Source of the DNA: Kribbella qitaiheensis
GTDB taxonomy: Bacteria; Actinomycetota; Actinomycetes; Propionibacteriales; Kribbellaceae
Assembly: GCF_014217565.1 (NCBI RefSeq)
Contig: NZ_CP043661.1
Span: 6,200,001 to 6,264,000, forward strand
Reading direction: 5' to 3'
DNA: 64,000 nucleotides
How positions within the stretch are numbered: the stretch's first letter is position 1; every line of letters starts with the position of its first letter. The notes under the pieces are model-generated. The model saw nothing but the letters and a program-made list of their open reading frames with translations. It searched no databases and had not been told where the DNA came from. This document shows positions 23,916 to 32,647 of this stretch, in pieces. The position numbers and the translations under genes are program-made.

Positions 23916-25667
23916 CTAGCTGACGGTGATGGTGCGGAGGAGCGAGTTCATGCCGGTCGCCGATTCCCAGGTGGACTGGTTCGCGAAGCGCACGGAGTAC
24001 TCGGGGCGGGTGGACAGCTGCGGATCGGGCAGGTTGAGAAGCAGTGCGTAGGTGCCCGTCGGAAGGCTTGCCGGGACGGTGAGCGTCTGCGAGATCGTGG
24101 TGGTCGAGCCGGCGGTCCAGCGCCGCGGGTCGGTGCTGAGGGCCAGTCGCTGGAGCGCCCCGGTGGAGGTGTTCCGTAGTACGAGCTCGACGCTGTGCGG
24201 GTTGTACGGCGTCGCGAAACCGTCGTTGTGCAGGTTGATCGTCACGGGCAGGCTGCCGCCTCGCGTGGCGGTGGTCGGGTAGGTGCCGTTCTGCAAGGTG
24301 AAGCGGTAGCCGAGCCGCTTGGTGATGTCGGCCAGGCAGCCGCCGGTGCTCCACGAGTTCAGGACGGTGGGCTCGTAGTCGGTGTTCAGATAGGACCAGT
24401 GGAATTGCGCGAGCTCGGTCAGCGCGGTGGGACAGCTCGAGCGCGGCGGGTTCGCCCCGCATGTCTCGCCACCCATCGGTACGTAGGTGGTGTCGGACTG
24501 CAGGTAGGGATACTCGACCGAGGTGTTCTCGTAGGTGCCGTAGTCGTCCGGGCTGGCCAGGAAACAGTCGTTGTGGTGACCGAGCCTCGACAGCGCCGAG
24601 CCGTTGTAGGCCTGGCCGGACGTCACCGCGCTGGTCGAGTACATCGTCCGCTTGATCTTCGGAGTACGGACCTGGACCATCCGGTCCGACGGCAGCACGC
24701 TGAGGATCTTGTCGGTGACCGCCTTGCGGTTGGCCCAGTCGGTCGCGCTGATCACGCCGGCGTTACCGAAGTTCTGGGTGTAGTACCACTCGCCCCAGGC
24801 GCCGATGAAGCCTGCCTGCATGACGGCGATGACGTCCTTGTTGCTGCTCAGGTACGGCGCTAGCTGGTCGAGGTGGGACTGCACGCGGGACAGCGGAGCG
24901 TCGTCGCCGGTGGTCGCGGTCGTGTAGGCGAATCGCAGAACCACCTTCAGACCAGCGGCCCGGACGGTCGCGAGTTGCTGCTGGAGCTGATCCAGCGCCG
25001 ACTGCGCGATCGCTGTGTTCTTGTACTCCGCGAGGTAGAAGATGCACATCACCTGCGAGATGCCCTGGCTGGTTCGGTAGCTCTGCAAGGTGGCGAGCGA
25101 GAAGTCGGTCTTGTCGCAGTCTCCGGTGTGGTGGTAGAGCCCACGCTCGGGGTTGGCGAAGTTGTCAGTGGATGCCGTGTAGGTCACCTGCGTCCCACCG
25201 CCGCCACCTCCTCCGCTGTAGACGTGGGTGTACTTCGAGGACGTCTCGAGTGGGCTCTCGACCTGGAAGATCAGATCGGCGTCGTTGGGTGACGCGGTCT
25301 CACCGAGGTCGGCCCGCGCCACCGTCCACTTGGCGACCCCACCGGTGGCCGAGTAGGTCACGGTCTTGACCAGCGTCCAGCTCCAGCCGCCACCGTTGTG
25401 GTGATAGAGGCTGTTGTTCTCCAGCAGGTAGTCGGCGCCGATCCCGGCCTGCGCGAAGCCGGTGGCTGCGTTCCGATCCGTGTCGATGTAGGTCCGCGCG
25501 AACTGCGGTGCGCCGGTGTAGTTGAACTGGTAGGTGACGTTGGTCGCGTCATTGGTTGCCGAGAGCCCGCTGATGGACGCGTAGGCGGGCGAGACGACGG
25601 CGAGTACTGCGGCGAGGCTGCCGGCGACGATGCCGGCCAGCAGTTTCAGGGTGCGGGGAGACCTCAT
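23916..25667 (-). CDS. Secreted DUF4874/DUF4832 protein A with extra N-terminal domain
   Basis: 583 residues. After a signal peptide (KLLAGIVAGSLAAVLAVVSPAYA) comes a 120-residue beta domain (TNVTYQFNYTGAPQFARTYI, YLLENNSLYHHNGGGWSW) and a seven-glycine linker. Then a DUF4874/DUF4832 core paralogous to the next gene follows: NPERGLYHHTGDC, LKVVLRFAYTT, MQAGFIGAWGEWYYTQNF, HHNDCFLASPDDYGTY, PMGGETC. The extra domain may bind carbohydrate. Start ATG 25667 has AAAGGA upstream. It follows the importer-2 permeases by 32 bp. Confidence 0.87.
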   Translation of the reverse strand: MRSPRTLKLLAGIVAGSLAAVLAVVSPAYASISGLSATNDATNVTYQFNYTGAPQFARTYIDTDRNAATGFAQAGIGADYLLENNSLYHHNGGGWSWTLVKTVTYSATGGVAKWTVARADLGETASPNDADLIFQVESPLETSSKYTHVYSGGGGGGGTQVTYTASTDNFANPERGLYHHTGDCDKTDFSLATLQSYRTSQGISQVMCIFYLAEYKNTAIAQSALDQLQQQLATVRAAGLKVVLRFAYTTATTGDDAPLSRVQSHLDQLAPYLSSNKDVIAVMQAGFIGAWGEWYYTQNFGNAGVISATDWANRKAVTDKILSVLPSDRMVQVRTPKIKRTMYSTSAVTSGQAYNGSALSRLGHHNDCFLASPDDYGTYENTSVEYPYLQSDTTYVPMGGETCGANPPRSSCPTALTELAQFHWSYLNTDYEPTVLNSWSTGGCLADITKRLGYRFTLQNGTYPTTATRGGSLPVTINLHNDGFATPYNPHSVELVLRNTSTGALQRLALSTDPRRWTAGSTTTISQTLTVPASLPTGTYALLLNLPDPQLSTRPEYSVRFANQSTWESATGMNSLLRTITVS

Positions 25668-25699
25668 GGCGGTGGTCCTTTCCTGGGCGTGGAAAGCGG

Positions 25700-26512
25700 T
25701 CAGCCTTTGATGCCGGATGTAGCGATTCCTTGGATGAACTGGCGTTGCAGCAGGGTGAAGATGACGATGATGGGCAGTGATGCGAGCAACGATCCGGCCA
25801 TCAGGACCGGGTAGTCGGTCTGGAACTGTCCCTGCAGGGAGGCGAGACCGGCCGACAGCGTCATCTTGCTGGGATCGGTGTTCACCACCAGCGGCCAGAA
25901 CAGGTCGTTCCAGGACCAGAGCAGGACGAGCAGCGCGAGTGCGACCAGCCCTGGCCGGGCCAGGGGCAGCACGATCGACCAGTAGATGCGGACCGTGCCG
26001 GCTCCGTCGATCGCAGCCGCTTCCTCGAGCTCCTTGGGCAGGCCGAGGAAGAACTGGCGGAGCAGGAAGACGCCGAACGCGCTGAACAGGCCGGGAACCA
26101 CCAGCGCCTGCAGGGAGTTGAGCCAGCCGAGCGACGACATGATCTGGTACTGCGGAATGATGAACAGCTGCGGCGGCACCATCAGCACCGACAACAGGAT
26201 CCCGAAGAGCAGGTTGCGGCCGGGGAACCGCAGCCGGGCGAAGGCGTACGCGGCCATCGAGCAGAACAGCACCTGGCCGATCGTCCGCAGCCCGGCCATC
26301 AGCACGGTGTTGAGGAACTGGTGACCGAAGGGGAGGACGTCGAAGACCTTGCCGTAGTTGTCCCAGCGGCCCTCGGGCAGCAGGGACGGCGGCACCTTCG
26401 TTGCATTGCTCAACGATTTCAGCGAGGTGATGATCTGCCAGACGAAGGGCGCCACCATCGCGAGTGCCGAGGCGATCAGGATCGTGTGCACACTCAGGTT
26501 CTTGTTACGCAT
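25700..26512 (-). CDS. Sugar ABC importer 2, MalG-type permease
   Basis: 270-residue permease with six hydrophobic segments (first: TILIASALAMVAPFVWQII). The EAA loop is LEEAAAIDGAGTVRIYWSIVLP and the end is LLQRQFIQGIATSGIKG, both family hallmarks. It overlaps the MalF-type gene by 8 bp. With binding protein and MalF-type subunit it forms importer 2, again without an ATPase gene. Confidence 0.94.
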   Translation of the reverse strand: MRNKNLSVHTILIASALAMVAPFVWQIITSLKSLSNATKVPPSLLPEGRWDNYGKVFDVLPFGHQFLNTVLMAGLRTIGQVLFCSMAAYAFARLRFPGRNLLFGILLSVLMVPPQLFIIPQYQIMSSLGWLNSLQALVVPGLFSAFGVFLLRQFFLGLPKELEEAAAIDGAGTVRIYWSIVLPLARPGLVALALLVLLWSWNDLFWPLVVNTDPSKMTLSAGLASLQGQFQTDYPVLMAGSLLASLPIIVIFTLLQRQFIQGIATSGIKG

Positions 26513-27479
26513 AGTGCACCCACCTCTTCTGGAACCGGAACTGCACAGCCGTCAGGACGACGATGAGGAGCAGCAGCATCATCACGATCGCCGCCGCGTA
26601 GCCACGGTCGTTGGTGACGAAGGCCCGGTCGTAGAACAGCTGGACGACGGTTTCCAGCCGCGGGAACGCCGGGTTCGCCCGGGCTCCCGCGCCGGACCCG
26701 GCCATCACGTAGACCAGGTCGAACAGTTGCAGCGAGCCGATCACCGAGACGACCGAGACGAAGAAGGCCGTCGGCGACAACAGCGGCAGGGTGACGTGGA
26801 AGAACTGGCTGAGCGGGCTGGCGCCGTCGATCGCGGCAGCCTCGTAGTACTCCTTGGGAATCGCCTGCAGGCCGGCCAGGAAGATGATCAGGTTGTAGCC
26901 GACGCTGCTCCAGACACCGACCACGACAAGCGCGTACAGCGCGGTCGCCGGGTCGGCCACCCAGTTCGGTCCGTCGATCCCGACCAGGGACAGCAGGTAG
27001 TTGATCAGTCCGTAGTCACCGTTGTAGAGCCACCGCCAGACCATCGCGATCGCTACCGGCATCGTGACGACGGGCAGGAAGAACAAGGTGCGGTAGAGGC
27101 CGACGAACCGCATGCCTTTGCGATTGAGCAGGACGGCGAAACCGATCGCCAGCGGGATGCTGAGCAGGCCGAGCCCGGTGTAGGTCAACGTGTTGACCAG
27201 CGCCCGGCCGACCTCCGGATCGCTGCCCAGCCGACGGTAGTTGTCGAGTCCCGTCCAGGTGTGGCCGCCGAACGCACCCCACTCGGTGAGCGAGAAGTAC
27301 GCGGTCTGCAGGACTGGCCAGAGGTAGAAGATCCCTATCCCCAGCCCCGTGGGAGCGATGAACGCGTACCCCCACAGGGCCTCCTTGAGACGGCCCCGCC
27401 CTCGCCGTCCGCCGCCGGTGTCGGCGGCGGACGCCTTGTTCTGCGTGCTGTCCCGCCGAGGTGTCATCGTCACCGTCAT
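26505..27479 (-). CDS. Sugar ABC importer 2, MalF-type permease
   Basis: 324-residue permease: basic leader, six hydrophobic segments, and EAA loop YEAAAIDGASPLSQFFHVTLP. ATG 27479 lies one base after the binding-protein stop, with AAGGA inside the end of that gene as ribosome site, indicating coupling. Confidence 0.94.
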   Translation of the reverse strand: MTVTMTPRRDSTQNKASAADTGGGRRGRGRLKEALWGYAFIAPTGLGIGIFYLWPVLQTAYFSLTEWGAFGGHTWTGLDNYRRLGSDPEVGRALVNTLTYTGLGLLSIPLAIGFAVLLNRKGMRFVGLYRTLFFLPVVTMPVAIAMVWRWLYNGDYGLINYLLSLVGIDGPNWVADPATALYALVVVGVWSSVGYNLIIFLAGLQAIPKEYYEAAAIDGASPLSQFFHVTLPLLSPTAFFVSVVSVIGSLQLFDLVYVMAGSGAGARANPAFPRLETVVQLFYDRAFVTNDRGYAAAIVMMLLLLIVVLTAVQFRFQKRWVHYA

Positions 27480-27480
27480 G

Positions 27481-28730
27481 TCATTCCTTGGCGAGCATGG
27501 CGTCCATGGCCTGGGCCAGATCTGTGGCCGCCCTGTCCGTCGGGACCTCTCCCGTCCAGGCCTTGGTGAGGTAGGTGAGCTCGGCCTCGTTCCACGCCGC
27601 CGTGTTCTTCGAGACCGGGAACGGCACCGCGTAGTTCACGGCGTCCATGAACGTCTGCAGTTTCAGCTCGGGATGTGCCTTGACCCAGGCGGTCTGGGTG
27701 CCGTTGTACGCCGGGATCGGGCCCTTCTGGCCGAGGATCTCCGCGGCGTCCTTGGAGCCGAGGTAGCGGACGAACTCCCAGGCCTGGTCCGGATGCGCGG
27801 TCTTGGTGGAGACCACGTTCGCCACCCCGTGGATGACGGTGGCCTGCAACTCGTCGCGGGGGAGCGGGGCGACGTCCACCTTGCCCTTGGTGTAGCTGTT
27901 GGCGGAGAACTCCGAGACGTTCCACGAACCGCCCCAGTACATCGCGATCTTGCCGGCCTCGAAGAGCTGGATCGGGGTGGTGTCGGTCATCGCCTTCAGG
28001 TCGGGCGAGGACTTCTTTTCGATCAGGTCGGTCCAGAACTTCAGGCCCGCGATCGTCTTCGGGTCGCTGTACCCGGACTTCTTGCCGTCCGGTGAGATCA
28101 CGTAGCCGCCGGCCTGCGCGATCGTGTCGTACTGGTACTCCTGGAAGCTGCCCAGCTGGGCAGCCGTGCCGTAGATGCCCTTGGCCGGGTCGCTGAGTTT
28201 CGCGGCGGCGTCCTGGAAGTCCGCCCAGGTCCAGTCGTCCTTCGGGTACGGGAGCTTCTTCGCGTCGAAGAGCGTCTTGTTGTACCAGACGGCGACCGTG
28301 TCCATGTCCTTCGGAAGCCCGTACGGCTTGCCCTCGAACGTGTACAGATCGGTCAGCGGCTTCGGGTAGACCGAGAGGTCCGCCTCGCCCGGCATCGGCC
28401 CGATCACCTTGTTCGAGGCGTAGAGCTGGAAGTTCGGGCCGTTCATCCAGAACACGTCCGGTGCCGCCCCGCCGGTCGCGGCGGCCTTGAGTTTGGTCCA
28501 GTAGTCCGCCCACGGCGTCAGCTGGACCTCGACGGTGATGTTCGGGTGGGTCTTGGTGAACTCGGCGGCCAGTGACTCCATCACCGGCTTCTGGTTGGCG
28601 TCCCAGACGCCGTACGACAGCGTGACCTTGGCGTTCGGGTCGGCAGCCTTCTTGTCGCCGCCACCCGAACAGGCCGAAACAACCAGCAAGGTTGAGAGCA
28701 GGCCACGCTCAACCGCTTCGACATCCGCAT
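27481..28730 (-). CDS. Sugar ABC importer 2 binding lipoprotein, signal peptide frameshifted
   Basis: CUT1-type binding protein of about 415 residues. The mature part is intact (KVTLSYGVWDANQKPVMESL, VFWMNGPNFQLYASN, MYWGGSWNVSEF). The signal is broken: from ATG 28730, with AGGAGG upstream, the frame reads MRMSKRLSVAC and leaves the protein. In the other frame GLLSTLLVVSACSGGG ends in a proper lipobox. Adding one base at the GGCC near 28701-28704 would join them as MRMSKRLSVALLSTLLVVSAC. The mature frame itself stays open upstream to about 29046, but with an acidic, unlikely leader. Either a real loss of export or a sequencing error. Confidence 0.85.
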
Positions 28731-28791
28731 CCTGGGTCCTCCTGAGCATCCCGCGGCCCTGCGCAGTCGCAGGGTGAATGGGACTAATCAT

Positions 28792-28813
28792 GGAGTCCAT
28801 GGAAATGATGTCA
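28792..28813. promoter_or_regulatory. Candidate ROK operator, site 1
   Basis: GGAGTCCAT (28792-28800) followed by GGAAATGATGTCA lies upstream of the importer-2 binding protein. The same GGAGTCCAT, followed by CATTATTGACA, occurs on the minus strand at 30038-30020 ahead of the ROK gene and the oxidoreductase. A shared box at both promoters fits control by the ROK protein. Confidence 0.45.
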
Positions 28814-28828
28814 AGGGGTTGGCGCGAA

Positions 28829-29989
28829 TCAGTTGCTGCCGGCGGCTCCGAAAAAGGCCGGCGAGGACAGCTCGGACCCGGCGTACAGGCTGGCCTCGAC
28901 CTGCTCGAGTGCGAGCCGGACGGCACCGAAGGCCACCCCCTCGTCGCCGAAGGTGGAGACCCGGATCTCCGGCGTCCGCAGGCACCAGCGGTCGAGTTCG
29001 CGGCGGAGCGGCTCGACCACCACGTCGGCCGAGCGGGAGAAGCCACCGCCGATGACCAGCAGTTCCGGATCGAGGGTGAGAATCAGCGCCGAGACACCGA
29101 CCGCGATGTCGCGGGTGTACTTCCGGACCGCCCGGACGGCCTCGCGGTCGCCGTCGCGGGCGGCGAGGAAGACGTCCACGAACTCGTCCTCGCGGGCGCC
29201 CGACCAGGCGCGCAGGTGCTCGGGAGCCCGCAGCCAGCCGATCGCGGGCAAGGCGCCGATCTCGCCCGCGGAGTTGCCGAAACCGCGATGCAGCTTCCCG
29301 TCGATGATCAGGCCGGTACCGGTTCGCAGGCCGGCCAGCAGGAACACGACGTCCTTGGCGTGCCGGGCGACCCCACGCCAGGACTCGGCCAGCGCGGCCA
29401 GTTTGCTGTCGTTCTCCACCCGGACCGGCCCGGCGACGCGCCGCCTCAGGTGTCCGGCGAGGTCGACCCCGGTCCATTCGGCCAGCGAGTCCGAGAGCAT
29501 CACCTTTCCGGTGCCGTCGACCAGGCCGGTGGTGGCGACTCCCGTCGACCAGATCTGGTCGGGAGCGACCGCTGCCTCGGTCAGAGCGGCGGTGACACAC
29601 CTGTCCAGGGCGGCCAGGCGTTCCCTGCGGCCGAGCTGCGGAGTCACAGTCACGCAGGTGGAGCTGAGCACGTCGCCGTCCAGGTCTGTGACCAGGGATC
29701 GGATCGTGTGGCCGCCGATGTCGACGCCGAGGACCCAGCCGGCATCCGCGCGGAACCGGTAGCGCCGGGCCGGCCGGCCAAGGGTGCCCGGAGCGGGCTC
29801 GACCTCGGCCACCCAGCCGTGCCCGATCAGCTCCCGGGTCACGTCCTCGGTGGAGGCTCTGGACAGACCTGTTCGCTTGGCCAGCTCGGTCATCGTCAAC
29901 GGCTGATCGGTCCGCAGTACCCGGATCACTGCCAGCGCGTTGAGCTGCCGCAGCCGGGAAAGATCGCCGCCGGTCGGCTCCTCGGTCAT
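28829..29989 (-). CDS. ROK-family transcriptional regulator
   Basis: 386 residues: an N-terminal MarR-like winged helix (NALAVIRVLRTDQPLTMTEL, KRTGLSRASTEDVTRELI), then a ROK sugar-kinase-like domain (LGVDIGGHTIRSLVTDLDG, VENDSKLAALAES, LLAGLRTGTGLIIDGKLHRG, GNSAGEIGALP). The zinc-binding CxCGxxGCxE motif of many ROK proteins is absent. Start ATG 29989 has AAGGGG upstream. It lies between importer 2 and the divergent oxidoreductase and probably represses both, with a sugar as inducer. Confidence 0.9.
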   Translation of the reverse strand: MTEEPTGGDLSRLRQLNALAVIRVLRTDQPLTMTELAKRTGLSRASTEDVTRELIGHGWVAEVEPAPGTLGRPARRYRFRADAGWVLGVDIGGHTIRSLVTDLDGDVLSSTCVTVTPQLGRRERLAALDRCVTAALTEAAVAPDQIWSTGVATTGLVDGTGKVMLSDSLAEWTGVDLAGHLRRRVAGPVRVENDSKLAALAESWRGVARHAKDVVFLLAGLRTGTGLIIDGKLHRGFGNSAGEIGALPAIGWLRAPEHLRAWSGAREDEFVDVFLAARDGDREAVRAVRKYTRDIAVGVSALILTLDPELLVIGGGFSRSADVVVEPLRRELDRWCLRTPEIRVSTFGDEGVAFGAVRLALEQVEASLYAGSELSSPAFFGAAGSN

Positions 29990-30029
29990 CACGGCCCCTT
30001 GAGGTTCGTCGCCATCACTGTCAATAATG

Positions 30030-30063
30030 ATGGACTCCTTGATAAGTATAGGAAAGGAATCCA
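30030..30063. promoter_or_regulatory. Candidate ROK operator, site 2
   Basis: TGGACTCCTT (30031-30040) and AAGGAATCCA (30054-30063) form an imperfect inverted repeat in the divergent promoter of the ROK and oxidoreductase genes. The right arm overlaps the oxidoreductase ribosome site and start. ATGGACTCC is the complement of the box at 28792-28800. Confidence 0.5.
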
Positions 30064-31298
30064 TGACTGGCGTGACTCTAGCCCTGGTCGGTGGCGGTTT
30101 GCGGGGCCAGCTGTACGCACGGAGCGCCGTTCTGTCCGGTACGGCGCGGGTGACCGCGATCGCCGAACCGGATCCGAGGCGGAGAGCGGCGCTCGCCGAA
30201 GAGTTCGCAGTACCGGCCGGGCGGTTGTTCTCGGGCTGGGCCGAACTCGCTGCCGCCGGGCGGCTCGCCGACGCGGCGATCATCGCCACCCAGGACCAGT
30301 TGCACACTGACCCCGCCGTCCGGCTGGCGGATCTCGGCTACCACATTCTGCTGGAGAAGCCGATGGCCACCAGCGAGCAGGACGCCGACGCCATCGCGAC
30401 CGCGGCGGAGCGCAACGGGATCATCCTGGCGGTCTGCCATGTGCTGCGCTACACGCCCTACACGCGGATGCTGAAGGGGCTGCTCGACTCGGGCCGGATC
30501 GGGCGACTGGTGAACGTGCAGCATCTGGAACCAGTCGGCTGGTGGCATCACGCGCACTCGTTCGTGCGCGGCAACTGGCGGCGGTCGGACACCTCTGCCG
30601 CGATGCTGCTCACGAAGGCCTGTCACGATCTCGACTGGCTCATCCACCTGTACGGCGCGTTGCCGTCGCGGGTCAGCTCGTTCGGCAGCCTGACCCACTT
30701 CAAGGCCGCCGACCGTCCGATCGGGGCCGCTGCGCGCTGCGTCGAGTGTCCGCTGGAACAGTCGTGCGCCTACTCCGCCAAGCGGCTCTATCTGGACTGT
30801 CTGGCCGATCCCGACCGGCACTTCTGGCCGCTCGGAGCGGTCACCGACGAGCGCACCGAGGCCGGCGTACTCGAAGCGCTGCGGACCGGACCGTACGGCC
30901 GGTGTGTCTATGCCTGCGACAACGACGTCGTCGATCACCAGGTGGTGAACCTCGAGTTCCCTGACGGCGGCACCTGCTCGTTCACGATGAGCGCCTTCAC
31001 TCCGATGGAACACCGCCAGACCCGGCTTTGCGGAACCAAGGGCTACCTGGACGGCAACGGCCGCACGATCCGGCTGGTGGACTTCCTCACCGGCACCGAG
31101 GAGATCCTCGAGGTACCGGAAGCCGACGGCGACGGTCACGGCGGGGGAGACCAGGAACTCATCACCACATTCCTCCGCGCGGTCGAGACCGCCGACCCGG
31201 CCCTCCTCCCCACCGACGCCGGCGCCAGCCTCGCCACCCACCGAGTCGTCTGGGCCGCCGAACAAGCCCGCACCACCGGCACGGTGGTCACCCTGTAG
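30063..31298 (+). CDS. Gfo/Idh/MocA-family oxidoreductase
   Basis: NAD(P)-dependent sugar-type dehydrogenase of 411 residues. Rossmann start TLALVGGGLRGQLYARSAV; the catalytic-type EKP motif in HILLEKPMATSEQDA; the C-terminal domain carries VGWWHHAHSFVRGNWRRSD and KACHDLDWLIHLYG. A cysteine-rich insert (RCVECPLEQSCAYSAKRLYLDC) occurs in a subgroup and may bind metal. Start ATG 30063 has AGGAAAGGA upstream. Divergent from the ROK gene, it likely acts on a sugar brought in by importer 2. Confidence 0.92.
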   Translation: MTGVTLALVGGGLRGQLYARSAVLSGTARVTAIAEPDPRRRAALAEEFAVPAGRLFSGWAELAAAGRLADAAIIATQDQLHTDPAVRLADLGYHILLEKPMATSEQDADAIATAAERNGIILAVCHVLRYTPYTRMLKGLLDSGRIGRLVNVQHLEPVGWWHHAHSFVRGNWRRSDTSAAMLLTKACHDLDWLIHLYGALPSRVSSFGSLTHFKAADRPIGAAARCVECPLEQSCAYSAKRLYLDCLADPDRHFWPLGAVTDERTEAGVLEALRTGPYGRCVYACDNDVVDHQVVNLEFPDGGTCSFTMSAFTPMEHRQTRLCGTKGYLDGNGRTIRLVDFLTGTEEILEVPEADGDGHGGGDQELITTFLRAVETADPALLPTDAGASLATHRVVWAAEQARTTGTVVTL

Positions 31299-31369
31299 CC
31301 GGTGGCCTTCAGTTCGGGCTCAAGCTCTCGGAGCCGTCGACCGCGATCCCATGGGCGGCGGGCCCCGTT

Positions 31370-31544
31370 CCCCCGCAGTACGGGCGTCTTTGTGCACCAA
31401 CTGAGTACTCCGCCCCCGGAAAACGCTCACCGGATGCACAGAGGCCGGAACCGACGCGGGCGTGGCGCACCTTTGTGCACCGCCTGAGCGTGCGATCGGC
31501 CCGAAACACTCAACCGGTGCACAAAGACATCCGTACTGCGGGGG
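31370..31544. mobile_element. MITE-like element with 29-bp inverted ends, holding hairpin copies B and C
   Basis: Left end 31370-31398 and right end 31516-31544 are inverted repeats of 29 bp with two mismatches (outer part CCCCCGCAGTACGG, inner part GTCTTTGTGCACC). Inside are two 56-bp hairpin units, 31388-31443 and 31471-31526, of the same family as copy A at 15951-16006. There is no open frame for a transposase. Target-site duplication is not evident. Confidence 0.65.
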
Positions 31545-31590
31545 TCGAGGGCTCCAGGCGTGCCCCGGCCTTGGAGCCGGCCAACCTGAA

Positions 31591-31607
31591 TTTACAGCGT
31601 TGTAGAT
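31591..31607. promoter_or_regulatory. Orphan BlaI/MecI-like box
   Basis: TTTACAGCGTTGTAGAT contains TACA-4-TGTA, the general form of BlaI/MecI/CopY operators, about 130 bp before the lytic-transglycosylase-like gene. It lies in a 437-bp gene-free region (31299-31735) whose other content is the repeat element. Confidence 0.35.
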
Positions 31608-31735
31608 TTGTCGCAGCCGAATGTGACCACACCGAGCAGAGCGTGTCCAGGCCTCGCGGCCACTGCGCGGTAGGTGCTCGGTGGTCGCGGCCCTCGGTAT
31701 CGTGGGGGTCCGGTGTCAGGTGATGAGAGGTGTGG

Positions 31736-32398
31736 GTGAGTAAGGGCTGGTGGTGGGTGGCGGTCGGGGCCGTTGTCGTGGCGGCGTGGGTCGCGCGTGG
31801 GGGCGACTCGCCGAAGACGACGGACGCACCCAAGGCTGCGGCGACGGTTGAGACGCCGAAGCCGAGTGCCCCTCCGAAGCCCAGTGCTGAGGCCTCGACG
31901 GAGTGGTACCGGAACTACGATCCGGCGCAATTCGCCGTACCGGTGCGGAAGGCTGCCGGCCGGGCGGGTGTCAGTCCTCAGTTGCTGATGGCAATCTTGT
32001 ACAACGAGGACTACAAGCCGCACAATCCACAGCTGGAACGGTCCTGGCAGCACCTCAAGCCGGACGCGGCCTTCGGGATCGCCAACATGCATCGGGCGGC
32101 CTTCGACGACACCAAACGCGGCCGCTCCTTCGCCGGCCGGAACTGGGATGAGCTGCCCGATCACCCGGAGCTCGCGATCGAGGCGGCTGCCTGGCATCTG
32201 CACGACCTGGCCGCACGGGTGCCCCGCCGTACCGGTGGAAAGTTCAGCAAGGACGAGTTGCTTGCCCTCGGCTACAACACCGGCGCGCGCAACATGCGGG
32301 CCTTCGCGGCCGGCGCCAAGCCCGGCTCGCAGGCCCAGTCCTACCTCGACGACCTACACAAGAACTTGCCCAAGGCCACCAAGGCGATCACCGGCTGA
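31736..32398 (+). CDS. Membrane-anchored lytic-transglycosylase-like protein
   Basis: 220 residues: an N-terminal membrane anchor (GWWWVAVGAVVVAAWVA), a Pro/Ala/Lys-rich linker, then a lysozyme-like domain. Within it, SPQLLMAILYNEDYKPHN has a glutamate in the usual catalytic place (YNED). PDAAFGIANMHRAAFDDTKRG and LLALGYNTGARNMRAFAAGA follow, the latter the YNxG motif of SLT domains. It likely acts on peptidoglycan outside the membrane. Start GTG 31736 has GAGAGG at 6 bases; GTG 31730 is an alternative. An orphan BlaI-like box upstream hints at cell-wall stress control. Confidence 0.82.
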   Translation: MSKGWWWVAVGAVVVAAWVARGGDSPKTTDAPKAAATVETPKPSAPPKPSAEASTEWYRNYDPAQFAVPVRKAAGRAGVSPQLLMAILYNEDYKPHNPQLERSWQHLKPDAAFGIANMHRAAFDDTKRGRSFAGRNWDELPDHPELAIEAAAWHLHDLAARVPRRTGGKFSKDELLALGYNTGARNMRAFAAGAKPGSQAQSYLDDLHKNLPKATKAITG

Positions 32399-32647
32399 CC
32401 GTCGGCCGGACCGGTCCAGGTACCCCTTCACCCCAAGGCCGGTTGACCAAGTCCTGCTTCCCGCCGTCAACGCGGTCGCGGGTCGCCGAAGTAGGAGAGA
32501 CCGGGGAGCGGAACTTACCCAGAGCAGCCAGCAGACCTCCCCACACCGCTCTGGTCACCCGGCTCGCACCGTGACGTTCCTCGCGGGACGGCCGGATCGC
32601 TCTGCGGGGTGGCCGCGTGGGGGAACTCCGGGGACGCCGTAGGGCAG

